A stretch of DNA of 57,579 nucleotides from Segetibacter sp. (GTDB lineage: Bacteria; Bacteroidota; Bacteroidia; Chitinophagales; Chitinophagaceae): positions 1-57,579 of the forward strand of contig JAJKIP010000215.1 in the NCBI GenBank assembly GCA_021154405.1. The letters are read 5' to 3'. Each line of letters starts with the position of its first letter. The first letter of the stretch is position 1. Of the stretch, positions 35,323 through 45,165 are shown piece after piece. The notes beneath the pieces are model-generated. The model was not told the DNA's origin, searched no databases, and saw only the letters and a program-made list of their open reading frames with translations. Both the position numbers and the translations under genes were made by a program.

Positions 35323-36360
35323 ATGTTGCGCCTGAAATGCATGATACCTTGGATTGCGATCCTGTCAGCACTGACGGGTTTCAGCCAAACCAGAGCAATT
35401 GATACTATTCCACAGGTAGGCATTGAAAGCCTGGCCGTAGATACTTCATTGGACTATGAGGATATGATGAATGACCTGGGTGATTTCCTTGATTCCCTGC
35501 TTGCTCCCCGCAGCTATTTGCTGATCAGCGCTTCTGCATCCAGGGGCTATTTTAACTATAAGAACAAAGCAGGTACTAAAATCGAAACAAAAGCGCAAAT
35601 GATATTTTCGCCAGTAATCGGATATTATCATAAATCTGGCCCGGGATTAACAATTTCCAGTAACGGTACCAATACAGACAAGGGATTACCCCTGTACCAG
35701 TATATCATCACGCCGTCCTTTGATTTTATTAAAAGCCGTAAATGGGTGGGCGGTATTTCCTATTCCCGTTATATCGATAAGGACTCGCTAGAATTCTATC
35801 TGACTCCGCTTCAAAACGAATTAAACGCATATTTTCTTTACAGAAAATCATGGCTGCAACCCGGAGTTTCCTTTGCCTATGGATGGGGAAGCAGTGAGGA
35901 TGTAAAAAAGAATGAGCGATATATCAAGTTACTTCGGCTACGGCGAAAAGTTCCAATCATTGTCACAACAAATACGCAGGAATCAATTTCTGATTTTTCC
36001 ATAAACGCATCATTACGACATACTTTTTATTGGCTTGCTCTTTCAAAGCATAATGATTATATCAAGTTTACTCCCATGCTTGTACTTTCCACAGGAACCC
36101 AGAAGTATGGATTTAATCAGACAACATCCGTCGCTTCCCAAAATGTAATTCAAATAGCAAGCATTGATGGTATTCGAAAAAATGAAAATCTGGATAATAC
36201 AACCAAATTTCAACCTCTTTCATTGACATTATACCTGCGTCCCGAATATAATATTGGTAAATTCTTTATACAACCTCAACTTCTCCTGGATTACTATTTT
36301 CCCGGTACTGACAACAAATTTACTGCTGTTGCATCCCTGAATGCAGGATTTATGTTCTAG
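35323..36360 (+). CDS. Hypothetical exported protein, probable outer-membrane barrel
   Basis: 345 residues from the ATG at 35323 (signal peptide with WIAILSALTGFSQ). I do not recognise a named family. The mature part shows alternating aromatic/polar stretches ending in aromatic residues (SYLLISASASRGYFNYK, GISYSRYIDKDSLEFYL, SLTLYLRPEYNIGKFF) and a C-terminal AVASLNAGFMF with a final Phe, all typical of outer-membrane beta-barrels. The upstream frame start at 35275 lacks a signal peptide and is less likely. Confidence 0.7.
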   Translation: MLRLKCMIPWIAILSALTGFSQTRAIDTIPQVGIESLAVDTSLDYEDMMNDLGDFLDSLLAPRSYLLISASASRGYFNYKNKAGTKIETKAQMIFSPVIGYYHKSGPGLTISSNGTNTDKGLPLYQYIITPSFDFIKSRKWVGGISYSRYIDKDSLEFYLTPLQNELNAYFLYRKSWLQPGVSFAYGWGSSEDVKKNERYIKLLRLRRKVPIIVTTNTQESISDFSINASLRHTFYWLALSKHNDYIKFTPMLVLSTGTQKYGFNQTTSVASQNVIQIASIDGIRKNENLDNTTKFQPLSLTLYLRPEYNIGKFFIQPQLLLDYYFPGTDNKFTAVASLNAGFMF

Positions 36361-36406
36361 CACGTTGCATCCTGTTTCTACCTTAAGACAACTTTCACAA
36401 TCATTA

Positions 36407-36423
36407 TGCAATAAGCTATTGCA
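36407..36423. repeat. Short inverted repeat
   Basis: TGCAATA (36407-36413), AGC, TATTGCA (36417-36423), a perfect 7-base-arm palindrome 47 bases after a stop codon and about 170 before the next gene. It could be a weak hairpin or binding site; there is no adjacent T tract. Confidence 0.35.
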
Positions 36424-36594
36424 ACAATTTGTTTTATAAAACTTAAAGCTCTTCGTCGTTAATGCAAATTAACAGCTATTGAAGGTCACTGGCATTATAC
36501 TTGAACTTTTTTCTTATCACTAATAACTAATGGCTACACCTATAGTCATTACCTGTTAAGGATAGTTCATTTATTAACAATTAAAAATTTTCTG

Positions 36595-37185
36595 ATGAAA
36601 GCTAAATTCCTGCTTCCGCTGTTCGCAGCATTGTTCTTTTCACAGGCATTGATGGCCCAGTTCCATATTGGAGTGAAGACCGGTGCCAATATCACCAAAG
36701 TGGATGGACAGCCTTATAAGAACCAGTTCCGCTATGGTTATCATATTGGTGGTTTTGCTGAAATTGGTCTGGGTGAGAAATTGATGTTGCAGCCTGAAGT
36801 TCTCTGGAACCAGGTGAGCACTTCCCTGGACAGCAATTACAGAAACGTGTACAAGGATGTATTTTTTTCTGATCAGTCTAAAGTAAGGTTAGGGTACCTC
36901 TCCATTCCCATTCTTCTTGATTATAAACTGATCGGTAATTTCCTCATGCTGCAGGCAGGACCTCAAGTCGGCATATTGATCGACAAGAACAAGGGTCTGG
37001 TTAAAAATGGAGTTGATGCTTTTTCCCATGGTGATTTTTCTATGGTTGGGGGCGTACAGGTAAAGCTTAGCTCAATCCGGCTCAGTGGCAGGTACGTGGT
37101 AGGTTTGAGTAATATCAACGATCTGGACAATAGCGACAAATGGAAAAACCAGGGCTTTCAGGTATCCCTGGGGCTTGCATTATAA
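36595..37185 (+). CDS. Outer-membrane beta-barrel (porin family) protein
   Basis: 196 residues with signal peptide MKAKFLLPLFAALFFSQALMA. The mature part follows the small OmpX/PorT-like beta-barrel plan (PF13568 type): FHIGVKTGANITKV, GYHIGGFAEIGLGEKLMLQPEVLW, GYLSIPILLDYKL, MLQAGPQVGILI, and a closing FQVSLGLAL. An intrinsic terminator follows. Function beyond membrane barrel is not readable. Confidence 0.88.
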   Translation: MKAKFLLPLFAALFFSQALMAQFHIGVKTGANITKVDGQPYKNQFRYGYHIGGFAEIGLGEKLMLQPEVLWNQVSTSLDSNYRNVYKDVFFSDQSKVRLGYLSIPILLDYKLIGNFLMLQAGPQVGILIDKNKGLVKNGVDAFSHGDFSMVGGVQVKLSSIRLSGRYVVGLSNINDLDNSDKWKNQGFQVSLGLAL

Positions 37186-37211
37186 AATATTCATAACGAC
37201 GGGTTCAGATA

Positions 37212-37247
37212 CAGCCCCTCTTTGCTTCTGCGGGAGGGGTTTTTTTT
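37212..37247 (+). terminator. Intrinsic terminator after barrel protein
   Basis: CCCCTC (37215-37220) pairs with GAGGGG (37234-37239), followed at once by T8 (37240-37247). It ends the barrel gene 30 bases after its stop and separates it from lon. Confidence 0.85.
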
Positions 37248-37370
37248 ATGGATTCAAGAGCTTTAACAAGTTGGAATGGCCAGGCAGGTTCAGAGGTGAT
37301 TTTTGAACTCATAAACCACGGAAACTCCCCAATTTACCCTTTTGACAGTCAAATTGCCCCGGCATGAATG

Positions 37371-37400
37371 TTGAACCTTATGCTGTGCCACCTATTTTTG
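37371..37400 (+). promoter_or_regulatory. Promoter of lon
   Basis: TTG at 37371-37373, 19 bases, TATTTTTG at 37393-37400, fitting the Bacteroidota TTTG-N19-TAnnTTTG pattern. Transcription would begin near 37405, about 40 bases before the lon ATG. A small palindrome TTTGAC-A-GTCAAA lies just upstream at 37341-37353. Confidence 0.6.
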
Positions 37401-37444
37401 CAGTTCCGGCCAGCCCGGGATGACAGTTTGTCTAAAGATTTTGT

Positions 37445-39847
37445 ATGAGTTTTGAAAAGTATAGATTAGGCCCCGAAGATGAAATGGACTTTTTGCCGAT
37501 TATTCCACTGAATGAGAGTGAGCAGGAAGACACTAATGGTATTGAAATTCCCACTGAAATAGCCCTTCTGCCTTTACGGAACACCGTATTGTTTCCGGGT
37601 GTTGTTTTGCCAATTACCGTAGGACGGGACAAGAGCATAAAAGCAGTTACTGACGCTTATAAAGCTGATAAGCTGATAGGAGTGGTAGCTCAAAAAGACA
37701 GTTCGGTTGAAGATCCTGAAGTAAAAGACCTGGAACAGGTTGGCACAGTAGCTAAAATTGTAAAACAGATCAAGATGCCTGATGGAGGCACCACCATTAT
37801 CATCCAGGGAAAAAACAGGATCAATATTGATTCAATTATAACAGAAGATCCATATTTCAAGGCAAAGATCAGTCGCCTGGAAGAAGAAGAAGCTCCCGTT
37901 GAGAGCGATTTTGATGCGTATGTAGCCAATATCAAGGACCTGGCTACCGAGATCATCCAGCTTTCTCCCAATATTCCAACGGAAGCGTCCATTATTCTGA
38001 AGAATATAGAGAACCCTTCTTTTCTTATTCATTTTATATCCAGCAATCTTAATACTGATATTAAAGAAAAACAGAAGCTGCTTGAACTTAATAATATCAG
38101 GCAACGGGCTGATCTTCTAATGCAGCTATTGCAAAAAGAATTGCAGTTTGCCCAATTAAAGAATAAAGTAACTACAAAGACAAGGACGGAATTGGATAAA
38201 CAGCAAAAAGAATATTTCCTTCAGCAGCAGTTAAAAAGCATCAAGGAAGAACTGGGTGGTGATACCAATCTTCAGGAAATAAAACAGATGCAAAAAAAAG
38301 CGGAGACAAAGAAATGGCCCGCGGCAGCCAGAGAGCTGTTCAAGAAAGGAATTGAGAAGCTGGAAAGAATGCATCCAACCACTCCTGATTATTCAGTAGT
38401 TTATAATCATCTTGATCTGATGCTGGATCTGCCCTGGGAAGATTACACGGCTGATCAGTATGACCTTAAAAAATCCAGGAAGACACTGGACATTGATCAT
38501 TTTGGAATGCAAAAGATCAAGGAAAGGATATTGGAATACCTGGCTGTACTGAAATTGAAAGGTGATATGAAAAGCCCAATTCTTTGCTTTGTGGGTCCTC
38601 CGGGAATTGGTAAAACATCTCTTGGAAGAAGTATTGCAAGCGCAATAGGAAGGAAATATGTGCGGCTGAGCCTTGGAGGTTTGCATGATGAAAGTGAGAT
38701 AAGAGGCCACAGAAAAACCTATATCGGTGCCATGCCTGGCCGTATTCTTCAATCCCTGAGGAAAGTAAAATCATCCAACCCGGTAATGATCCTGGATGAA
38801 ATTGATAAGGTAGGAAATGATTTCAGAGGTGATCCAAGCAGTGCACTACTGGAAGTGCTGGACCCGGAACAAAATCATACTTTCTATGATAATTATCTGG
38901 AACTGGAATATGATCTTAGTAAAGTATTATTTATAGCTACGGCGAATAACATTCAGAATATACAACCAGCGCTGCGCGACAGGCTGGAGGTAATTGAATT
39001 AAGCGGATATGCAGTTGAAGAAAAGGTAGAAATAGCCAGGCAGCACCTGTTACCACGTCAGAAAGAATTGCATGGATTAAAGAGCAGCAATTTCAAGATG
39101 AATGATAAGGTGCTGGAAAGGATCATACAGGATTACACCCGTGAAAGCGGTGTGCGTGAACTGGATCGTCAGATAGCTTCAGTGATGCGTTTCCAGGCAA
39201 AAGAACTGGCATTTAAAGGGAAACTGAAAGCGACTGTCACTGTAGATGATATCGAAAAAATTCTCGGCAAGCCAAGGTACAGCAATGAAATTTACAAGAC
39301 AGCTAATATGCCAGGCGTTGCGGTGGGACTGGCATGGACTTATGTAGGAGGTGATATCCTATTCATAGAGACCAGCCTGAGTGATGGGAAAGGAGAATTA
39401 AAATTGACCGGTAATCTTGGTAATGTGATGAAAGAAAGTGCTACTACCGCATTGACCTATCTTCAATCCAATGCCAATAAATACCCAATCGACAGGACCT
39501 TATTTGAAAAAAAGAATATTCATATTCATGTTCCGGAAGGAGCAGTTCCAAAAGACGGTCCAAGTGCGGGAATTACCATGATGACGGCCATTGCTTCTGC
39601 TCTCACGGGAAAGAAGGTAAAGCCATTCCTTGCAATGACAGGGGAGATCACCCTGCGTGGCCAGGTCTTGCCCGTAGGGGGCATCAAGGAAAAAGTGCTG
39701 GCTGCCAAACGCGCTGGACTCCGGGAGATCATCCTTTGCTGGCAAAATGAAAAGGATGTGCTGGAGATTGATTCCGATTTTATCAAGGGTATCAACTTCC
39801 ATTATGTGAAAGTAATGAACCAGGTACTTGAGTTGGCCCTCGTCTGA
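37445..39847 (+). CDS. lon: ATP-dependent Lon protease
   Basis: Hexameric AAA+ protease degrading damaged and regulatory proteins in the cytoplasm. 800 residues. LON N-domain about 35-230 (IALLPLRNTVLFPGVVLPI); Walker A GPPGIGKTS with Lys390; Walker B MILDEIDK; sensor region ATANNIQNIQPALRDRLEVIEL; protease domain with catalytic Ser707 (PKDGPSAG) and Lys in GGIKEKVLAAKRAG. Bacterial LonA type, full length, its own promoter, and followed after 33 bases by porQ. Confidence 0.98.
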   Translation: MSFEKYRLGPEDEMDFLPIIPLNESEQEDTNGIEIPTEIALLPLRNTVLFPGVVLPITVGRDKSIKAVTDAYKADKLIGVVAQKDSSVEDPEVKDLEQVGTVAKIVKQIKMPDGGTTIIIQGKNRINIDSIITEDPYFKAKISRLEEEEAPVESDFDAYVANIKDLATEIIQLSPNIPTEASIILKNIENPSFLIHFISSNLNTDIKEKQKLLELNNIRQRADLLMQLLQKELQFAQLKNKVTTKTRTELDKQQKEYFLQQQLKSIKEELGGDTNLQEIKQMQKKAETKKWPAAARELFKKGIEKLERMHPTTPDYSVVYNHLDLMLDLPWEDYTADQYDLKKSRKTLDIDHFGMQKIKERILEYLAVLKLKGDMKSPILCFVGPPGIGKTSLGRSIASAIGRKYVRLSLGGLHDESEIRGHRKTYIGAMPGRILQSLRKVKSSNPVMILDEIDKVGNDFRGDPSSALLEVLDPEQNHTFYDNYLELEYDLSKVLFIATANNIQNIQPALRDRLEVIELSGYAVEEKVEIARQHLLPRQKELHGLKSSNFKMNDKVLERIIQDYTRESGVRELDRQIASVMRFQAKELAFKGKLKATVTVDDIEKILGKPRYSNEIYKTANMPGVAVGLAWTYVGGDILFIETSLSDGKGELKLTGNLGNVMKESATTALTYLQSNANKYPIDRTLFEKKNIHIHVPEGAVPKDGPSAGITMMTAIASALTGKKVKPFLAMTGEITLRGQVLPVGGIKEKVLAAKRAGLREIILCWQNEKDVLEIDSDFIKGINFHYVKVMNQVLELALV

Positions 39848-39880
39848 TCGTAATGTCGCGCTCCATGCTATCTTCGCAAA

Positions 39881-40942
39881 GTGCGCCTCGGCATTCTTAT
39901 AACATTTGTGCTATATGCTTCCTTTCTGAAAGCCCAGACCCTGGGAGGAAATTCCGTTTTTAATTTTCTGAAGCTACCTGCAACACCCCAGCTTACGGCG
40001 CTTGGAGGGATCAATACTTCGCATATTTCCAATGATGTGGGATTATCCTTCAATAATCCTGCCTTACTCAGACCATCCATGCATACCCAGCTGAATGCTG
40101 TATTTAACGGACTATACAACGGGATATCTGCCTATCATTTGTCATTGGGTTATCATCATGAGAAGCTGAATACAAATTTTGGCTGGGGGATACACTTTAT
40201 CAATTATGGCAGTATCCAGGAAACTGATGCTTCCGGAAATGTCTATGGCAGCCTTCATCCTACGGATTGGGTAATGCAAATAAGTGCTTCCCGCTCTTAC
40301 ATGGAAAAATGGAATTATGGGGCCACGCTCAAATTTGTAAGCTCCAATTATGGGCAATTCCGGTCAAATGGAATTGCTGTGGATGTTGGACTGCTCTATC
40401 ATGATACAGCTGCTTTATTCTCGGCCTCCATCCTGGTAAAGAATATGGGTACCCAATTAAAGACCTATGAGGGTACTGATCCTGATGATCTTCCTTTTGA
40501 TCTGCAACTTGGGGTCAGTAAACGTTTGGAGAATTCTCCTTTTGGATTTTCGCTGACGGCTCACCATCTTCACCAGTTCGATATCCGGTATAACGATACT
40601 GATTTCAATGATGTAAATGGATTCCCTAATGGAAGCGATAAGAAATTTACTTTTGATAAACTGTTCCGCCATGTGGTAATAGCCGCCAATGTTTACCTTG
40701 CAGATAAGGTGGAATTAACTGCTGGATATAATTATTTGCGCCGCAAGGAACTGAATATCGGCAATACCGGTAATGGCTTGAATGGGTTTTCCATGGGAGC
40801 CGCGTTAATGCTTCCCAAATTGCAGGTCCGCATAGCCCGGTCGCAATACCAGCGCAATACGGCTTATACACAATTTGGACTGTCGCTGGCACTTAATCAA
40901 TATATGGGATTGGGTAAATTTGGCAAAAAGATTGGATGGTAA
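39881..40942 (+). CDS. porQ: Type IX secretion system protein PorQ
   Basis: 353 residues from a GTG start (MRLGILITFVLYASFLKA signal). PorQ is an outer-membrane beta-barrel of the FadL-like fold that holds the PorZ surface component of the T9SS attachment complex. Recognisable segments: FNFLKLPATPQLTALGGINT, DVGLSFNNPALL, WGIHFINYGSIQETDASGN, SASRSYMEKWNYGATLKF, ELTAGYNYLRRKELNI. Its presence fits the T9SS cargo encoded at 3.8 and 49.7 kb. No other por/spr gene is in the window. Confidence 0.9.
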   Translation: MRLGILITFVLYASFLKAQTLGGNSVFNFLKLPATPQLTALGGINTSHISNDVGLSFNNPALLRPSMHTQLNAVFNGLYNGISAYHLSLGYHHEKLNTNFGWGIHFINYGSIQETDASGNVYGSLHPTDWVMQISASRSYMEKWNYGATLKFVSSNYGQFRSNGIAVDVGLLYHDTAALFSASILVKNMGTQLKTYEGTDPDDLPFDLQLGVSKRLENSPFGFSLTAHHLHQFDIRYNDTDFNDVNGFPNGSDKKFTFDKLFRHVVIAANVYLADKVELTAGYNYLRRKELNIGNTGNGLNGFSMGAALMLPKLQVRIARSQYQRNTAYTQFGLSLALNQYMGLGKFGKKIGW

Positions 40943-40998
40943 ACCAGCCCGTTAATTTGCTGGTATAATAATTGAATTTATTTAGATACTTAGAAACG

Positions 40999-41511
40999 AT
41001 GATTTCCAGATTGCTTGTTATAGGACTCCTGGGCAGCCTGATGCTGAATTGTTCCCCTTCAAAGAAATCGGGCAATAAGCCTGTTGTTACAGAGATCGGT
41101 AATGCACAGGTAACTTCAGACAGTATTAATTACAATGAAGAAAAGTATTTAGTGAGCCAGTTGATCAATCCAAAGGATCTGCAGGGTAAATGGTTTGTTC
41201 TTACCATGCGACGTACACAGTTTATGCCTGCAGAGCCCCTGGATGGCGTTACGCTGAGTTTTGCAGATTCTTCATTTGCCGGCAAAGCTCCCTGCAATAG
41301 TATCGCAGGTGATTTTATTCTAAATGGAGCTAATACCAGTTTTTCCAATATTATCGCCACCAAAATGGCCTGTGATAAACTGGAGACAGAAAATGCTTTC
41401 CTGAAACTATTGGGAAATTCAGTTAAACTGATGGGTGTTGATGGAAGAAAGCTTATGCTCAAGGATAAGGATGGCAACACCATATTTGAATGCATAAAGG
41501 ATAAAAGTTGA
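40999..41511 (+). CDS. META-domain (HslJ-like) lipoprotein
   Basis: 170 residues from the ATG at 40999; lipoprotein signal MISRLLVIGLLGSLMLNC with Cys18. The META domain (about 60-165) shows LQGKWFVLTM, VTLSFADSSFAGKAPCNSIAGDF, TKMACDKLETENAFLKLL and the closing LMLKDKDGNTIFEC. HslJ relatives are envelope-stress proteins of unclear mechanism. It ends back to back with the opposing sulfatase-like gene (stop codons adjacent, no gap). Confidence 0.88.
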   Translation: MISRLLVIGLLGSLMLNCSPSKKSGNKPVVTEIGNAQVTSDSINYNEEKYLVSQLINPKDLQGKWFVLTMRRTQFMPAEPLDGVTLSFADSSFAGKAPCNSIAGDFILNGANTSFSNIIATKMACDKLETENAFLKLLGNSVKLMGVDGRKLMLKDKDGNTIFECIKDKS

Positions 41512-42990
41512 TCATCGCAACAGGATGGTGGAATCTTTCAGCAGAGGCAATCCCGCATTAAAATACTTGTTCAGCACTACTCTGAAACTGTTAACAGGAC
41601 TGATGCTATCGTAAAGCATGGAATAATCTCTATCAGAAAAATAATAAGCGTTCAGGTTCATAAAATGTTTTTCACGAATGGTAATGCCCCAGGCAGCATA
41701 GCGATTTCCATGATCTCCTTCAATGATCAAAACCAGCGGCCTTTGCCTTCCCTTTATCGCAGCTTTCCCTATTGAATCGATCAATTTGTTTGCGTAAAGG
41801 ACCTGTTCAAGGTAAAGACTGTCGTGATTTTCATCTCTGAAGTCCTCCATTGAGGTTATACGAGGATTGCCATTCCTGTCAACATAGGCTGGCCTGCGAG
41901 GTAGCAGAAGATGACTGAGTACCAGTCTCGGTTTGGAAGAGGGTATATTTAGCGCTGTTAAAAATTGGCTGAAGTTCGATTGGTTCCTTTCAATATATTC
42001 TTTGTCGCCAGATTTTTTTTCACTATAGCCGGGCATCCTCACTACAAGGTTCCAAAGAATATCTCTTTGTATTCTTCCCCAAAGTGTTTCCAGCGAAAGG
42101 GCTCTTGCCTCATATTCCAGGAAAGGTCTGGACCCCTTGGCTTTATGGCTGCCTATATCAAATAATCCATAGTTGATGATCTCGTAACCCTGCTGTTCCA
42201 GTAATTTAGGCACGTAACTTCTGCCGATGGAAAGAGAGCCTTCCAGTAATGATCGTGCATCATTGTCGGTATTTTCCAACGGCCGGTTGAAATACTGCAT
42301 GTTCAGTGTTGAGGCCATTGACATTACAGTAGAATTATAATTGCTTTTGGAATCATGGGAAATATAAAAGCCATCATTTTCAAGGGAAGAATCAAGTGCG
42401 CTGTTGTCGAACCCAAAATATTTCTTAAGAGCTTTGGAACTGGTATATTCATCAAACACGATAAAGAATATATCAGGCTGGGCCAAACCAGGTTTTAACT
42501 GTAATGCCAGCGGGGGATTTTTGATTGCCGGGTCATTTTTTCGGCCGGAAAGAACATAATATAGACATGTGCATATTTCCATGACCATTAATATCAGGAA
42601 CAACAGGAAAAAGAATTGATGAGCCTTCACGGGAGGTGCCTTTCTTTTTAAAAGAATTGCCAGCAGGATCATGAACACCAGGATCAATACCAGGAGAAAT
42701 TTATAAGATGTCAGGATGGAAGGAAGATGGATTCGCTGCATGAAATCATAGGCAGATCCAAAGAAGAAAAATATGATCAGAAAGGATATTGTAAATACTC
42801 CGGATTTAATCCTGTCCTTGAAAAGCCACCATCCGAAGAAAAACAGCATAATTGCCAGGAGGAGGTAATAATGGAGGTATTTGGCAACAAATGGAACTGG
42901 GATCAGTCCGAAATAATTATTGTATGCATGAAGAATGAAGAAAACAGGAAGGAAAACAATGTACCAGGGAAAGGCGATTAGTTTCTTCAT
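41512..42990 (-). CDS. Membrane alkaline-phosphatase/sulfatase-superfamily protein
   Basis: 492 residues from the ATG at 42990 (MKKLIAFPWYIVF); the frame start at 43083 would add a non-membrane tail. About five membrane helices fill residues 1-180, then an extracytoplasmic domain opens with DIFFIVFDEYTSSKALKKYF and ends with IEGDHGNRYAAWG, giving the metal ligands of the alkaline phosphatase superfamily (first Asp, terminal DHG). The plan equals LTA synthase and EptA-like phosphoethanolamine transferases, and this superfamily also holds phosphonate monoester hydrolases. It is divergent (125 bases) from the phosphonate operon, so transfer or hydrolysis of a phosphonate ester is a fair guess. 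Confidence 0.85.
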   Translation of the reverse strand: MKKLIAFPWYIVFLPVFFILHAYNNYFGLIPVPFVAKYLHYYLLLAIMLFFFGWWLFKDRIKSGVFTISFLIIFFFFGSAYDFMQRIHLPSILTSYKFLLVLILVFMILLAILLKRKAPPVKAHQFFFLLFLILMVMEICTCLYYVLSGRKNDPAIKNPPLALQLKPGLAQPDIFFIVFDEYTSSKALKKYFGFDNSALDSSLENDGFYISHDSKSNYNSTVMSMASTLNMQYFNRPLENTDNDARSLLEGSLSIGRSYVPKLLEQQGYEIINYGLFDIGSHKAKGSRPFLEYEARALSLETLWGRIQRDILWNLVVRMPGYSEKKSGDKEYIERNQSNFSQFLTALNIPSSKPRLVLSHLLLPRRPAYVDRNGNPRITSMEDFRDENHDSLYLEQVLYANKLIDSIGKAAIKGRQRPLVLIIEGDHGNRYAAWGITIREKHFMNLNAYYFSDRDYSMLYDSISPVNSFRVVLNKYFNAGLPLLKDSTILLR

Positions 42991-43115
42991 CCATGCAATA
43001 AACAAAGATTTTTTAACCTGGGGAAATTTCAACTTTGAGGTTACCAGAACAAACCGGTTGCTTAAGAACCCTAACTTCAGCAAAATCCCTTTATTCCCAG
43101 TATTTTTGATGCAGT

Positions 43116-43850
43116 ATGGGCTTAACCAGTTTGTTTACCGAATACCGGGATCTTTTCAGACTTCAAAAGAGAATAGCTGGAATATTTCCTTCCTTTGGTC
43201 AGCAAAAGGAATGGATTGAGAAGCTGAGGCGGGTAGACAGGCATGTTAAGACTGCGCATAACCCCAGTCATATACTGGAATTCCTGGCCGCAGTATTTGC
43301 TTTGAAGCATGATGTGTCTGGTTGTATTGTGGAGGCGGGCGCCTTTAAGGGAGGTGGTACAGCCAAGATCAGCCTGGCAACAAAATATATCGACCGCCAA
43401 TTGGTAGTATTTGATTCATTTGAAGGATTGCCAGAAAATACCGAGGAACATCGAAAAAGTGTACAGGGCCATTCCATAGAGGGTTGGTTTAAGGCCGGCA
43501 ATTTCATTGGTTCGCTAGATGAGGTAACACAAAATGTAACCCGTTATGGAGACATTTCTGTTTGTACTTTTATTAAAGGCTGGTTTGAGGACACAATGCC
43601 ATCGTTTAAGCAACCGGTAGCGCTTGCTTACCTGGATGTTGACCTGGCATCCAGCACCCGAACCTGTTTAAAGAATCTATATCCTTTAATAAGCCCAGGA
43701 GGAGCAATTTATTCCCAGGATGGTGATTTTCCACTGGTCATTGAAGTGTTTAAGGATGAGAAATTTTGGAAAGAAGAAGTAGGGTGTAACGAAATGCCTG
43801 TTATAAATGGATTGGGCAAGAAGATTACAATAATAGAAAAAGACAGCTAA
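43116..43850 (+). CDS. TylF/MycF-family methyltransferase
   Basis: 244 residues. SAM-binding motif [17 protein letters not shown], a metal-binding YLDVDLASS and [15 protein letters not shown] identify the TylF (macrocin O-methyltransferase) family, which methylates sugar hydroxyls and is often found in surface polysaccharide loci. It starts the phosphonate operon: 10 bases separate it from the next gene. It may methylate the glycan or the phosphonate itself (methyl-hydroxyethylphosphonate esters are known in actinobacterial exopolysaccharides). Confidence 0.88.
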   Translation: MGLTSLFTEYRDLFRLQKRIAGIFPSFGQQKEWIEKLRRVDRHVKTAHNPSHILEFLAAVFALKHDVSGCIVEAGAFKGGGTAKISLATKYIDRQLVVFDSFEGLPENTEEHRKSVQGHSIEGWFKAGNFIGSLDEVTQNVTRYGDISVCTFIKGWFEDTMPSFKQPVALAYLDVDLASSTRTCLKNLYPLISPGGAIYSQDGDFPLVIEVFKDEKFWKEEVGCNEMPVINGLGKKITIIEKDS

Positions 43851-43860
43851 AGGCAGAAGC

Positions 43861-45165
43861 ATGCAAAAGAAAGTTTATATAGGAATGAGTGCGGACCTTA
43901 TCCATCCGGGACATTTGAATGTGATAAGTAAAGGAAGGGAATTGGGAGAGGTGATTGTTGGATTATTGACTGATCAGGCGATTGCTACCTATAAGCGTGT
44001 TCCTTATTTGAGCTTTGAACAAAGAAAGATCATTATGGAGAATATCGCTGGCGTTGGAAAGGTGGTTGCGCAGGAAACACTGGATTATTCCGCCAATCTT
44101 CGTCAATTGAAACCTGACTATGTTGTACACGGAGATGATTGGAAAACGGGTGTTCAACAGGCAACAAGAACCAAGGTGATTGAAACCCTGAAAGAATGGG
44201 GTGGACAATTGGTGGAAGTTCCTTATACGGAAGGCATCAGTTCAACCAGCCTGCAAAAAACAATGAAGGAGATTGGGGTTACTCCTGGAAATCGTCTCCA
44301 GCGTTTGAAAAGGATATTAGCGGTAAAGCCCTGTCTGAGGGCATTGGAAGCACATAATGGTCTCAGTGGGTTAATCGTGGAAAATACTTCTGTTATAGAT
44401 GGCAACAATAAATACCAGGAATTTGATGCCATCTGGATCAGTAGTCTTACAGATTCAGTTGCCAAAGGGAAGCCTGATATTGAGGCAGTTGATATTACTT
44501 CCCGCCTTCATACTTTACATGATATTCTGGAAGTAACTACCAGGCCTGTGATCTTTGATGGTGATACCGGAGGAAAGATAGAGCATTTTGGTTACACCGT
44601 GCGCACACTGGAGCGGTTGGGCGTTTCAGCAATCATTATCGAAGATAAAACTGGACTGAAAAAGAATTCATTGCTGGATTCATCTTCTCAACATGAACAG
44701 GATAGCATTGAAGCTTTCTGTGAAAAGATCAAAGTGGGTCAAAGGCATCGTGTTACGGAGGATTTCATGATCATAGCCCGCATTGAAAGTTTGATACTCG
44801 GTAAATCCATGCAGGATGCCCTGGAAAGGGCAAAGGCCTATATAAAGGCAGGCGTTGATGGTATTATGATCCATAGTAAATCCGCTGACCCAATGGAAGT
44901 ATTACAGTTTGCCGGGAAATATAAGTCGATTGAAAACAGGGTTCCATTGGTTGCCGTGCCCACCACCTATAATTCCATTCATTTTGAAGAGCTTTCAGCG
45001 GCAGGCTTCAATATAGTTGTTTACGCAAATCATTTGTTGCGGAGTGCATATCCTTCCATGATGTCAACTGCGAGGTCTATACTGGAAAACAAACGAAGCC
45101 TTGAAGCAGAACCAAAGCTGGAGCCTGTAAGTGGCCTGCTCACCCTAATTCCGGGGAATCTATGA
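43861..45165 (+). CDS. Cytidylyltransferase-phosphoenolpyruvate mutase fusion
   Basis: 434 residues with two domains. Residues 1-140: nucleotidyltransferase with HPGH (15-18) and EGISSTSL (124-131), as in phosphonate cytidylyltransferase PntC. Residues 150-434: PEP mutase with Mg-binding DGDTGG (233-238) and the diagnostic [10 protein letters not shown] (261-270), which separates mutases from isocitrate-lyase-like relatives. The mutase makes the C-P bond (PEP to phosphonopyruvate); the N-domain would activate the final phosphonate as its CMP ester. The gene overlaps the next by 4 bases (ATGA). Confidence 0.93.
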   Translation: MQKKVYIGMSADLIHPGHLNVISKGRELGEVIVGLLTDQAIATYKRVPYLSFEQRKIIMENIAGVGKVVAQETLDYSANLRQLKPDYVVHGDDWKTGVQQATRTKVIETLKEWGGQLVEVPYTEGISSTSLQKTMKEIGVTPGNRLQRLKRILAVKPCLRALEAHNGLSGLIVENTSVIDGNNKYQEFDAIWISSLTDSVAKGKPDIEAVDITSRLHTLHDILEVTTRPVIFDGDTGGKIEHFGYTVRTLERLGVSAIIIEDKTGLKKNSLLDSSSQHEQDSIEAFCEKIKVGQRHRVTEDFMIIARIESLILGKSMQDALERAKAYIKAGVDGIMIHSKSADPMEVLQFAGKYKSIENRVPLVAVPTTYNSIHFEELSAAGFNIVVYANHLLRSAYPSMMSTARSILENKRSLEAEPKLEPVSGLLTLIPGNL

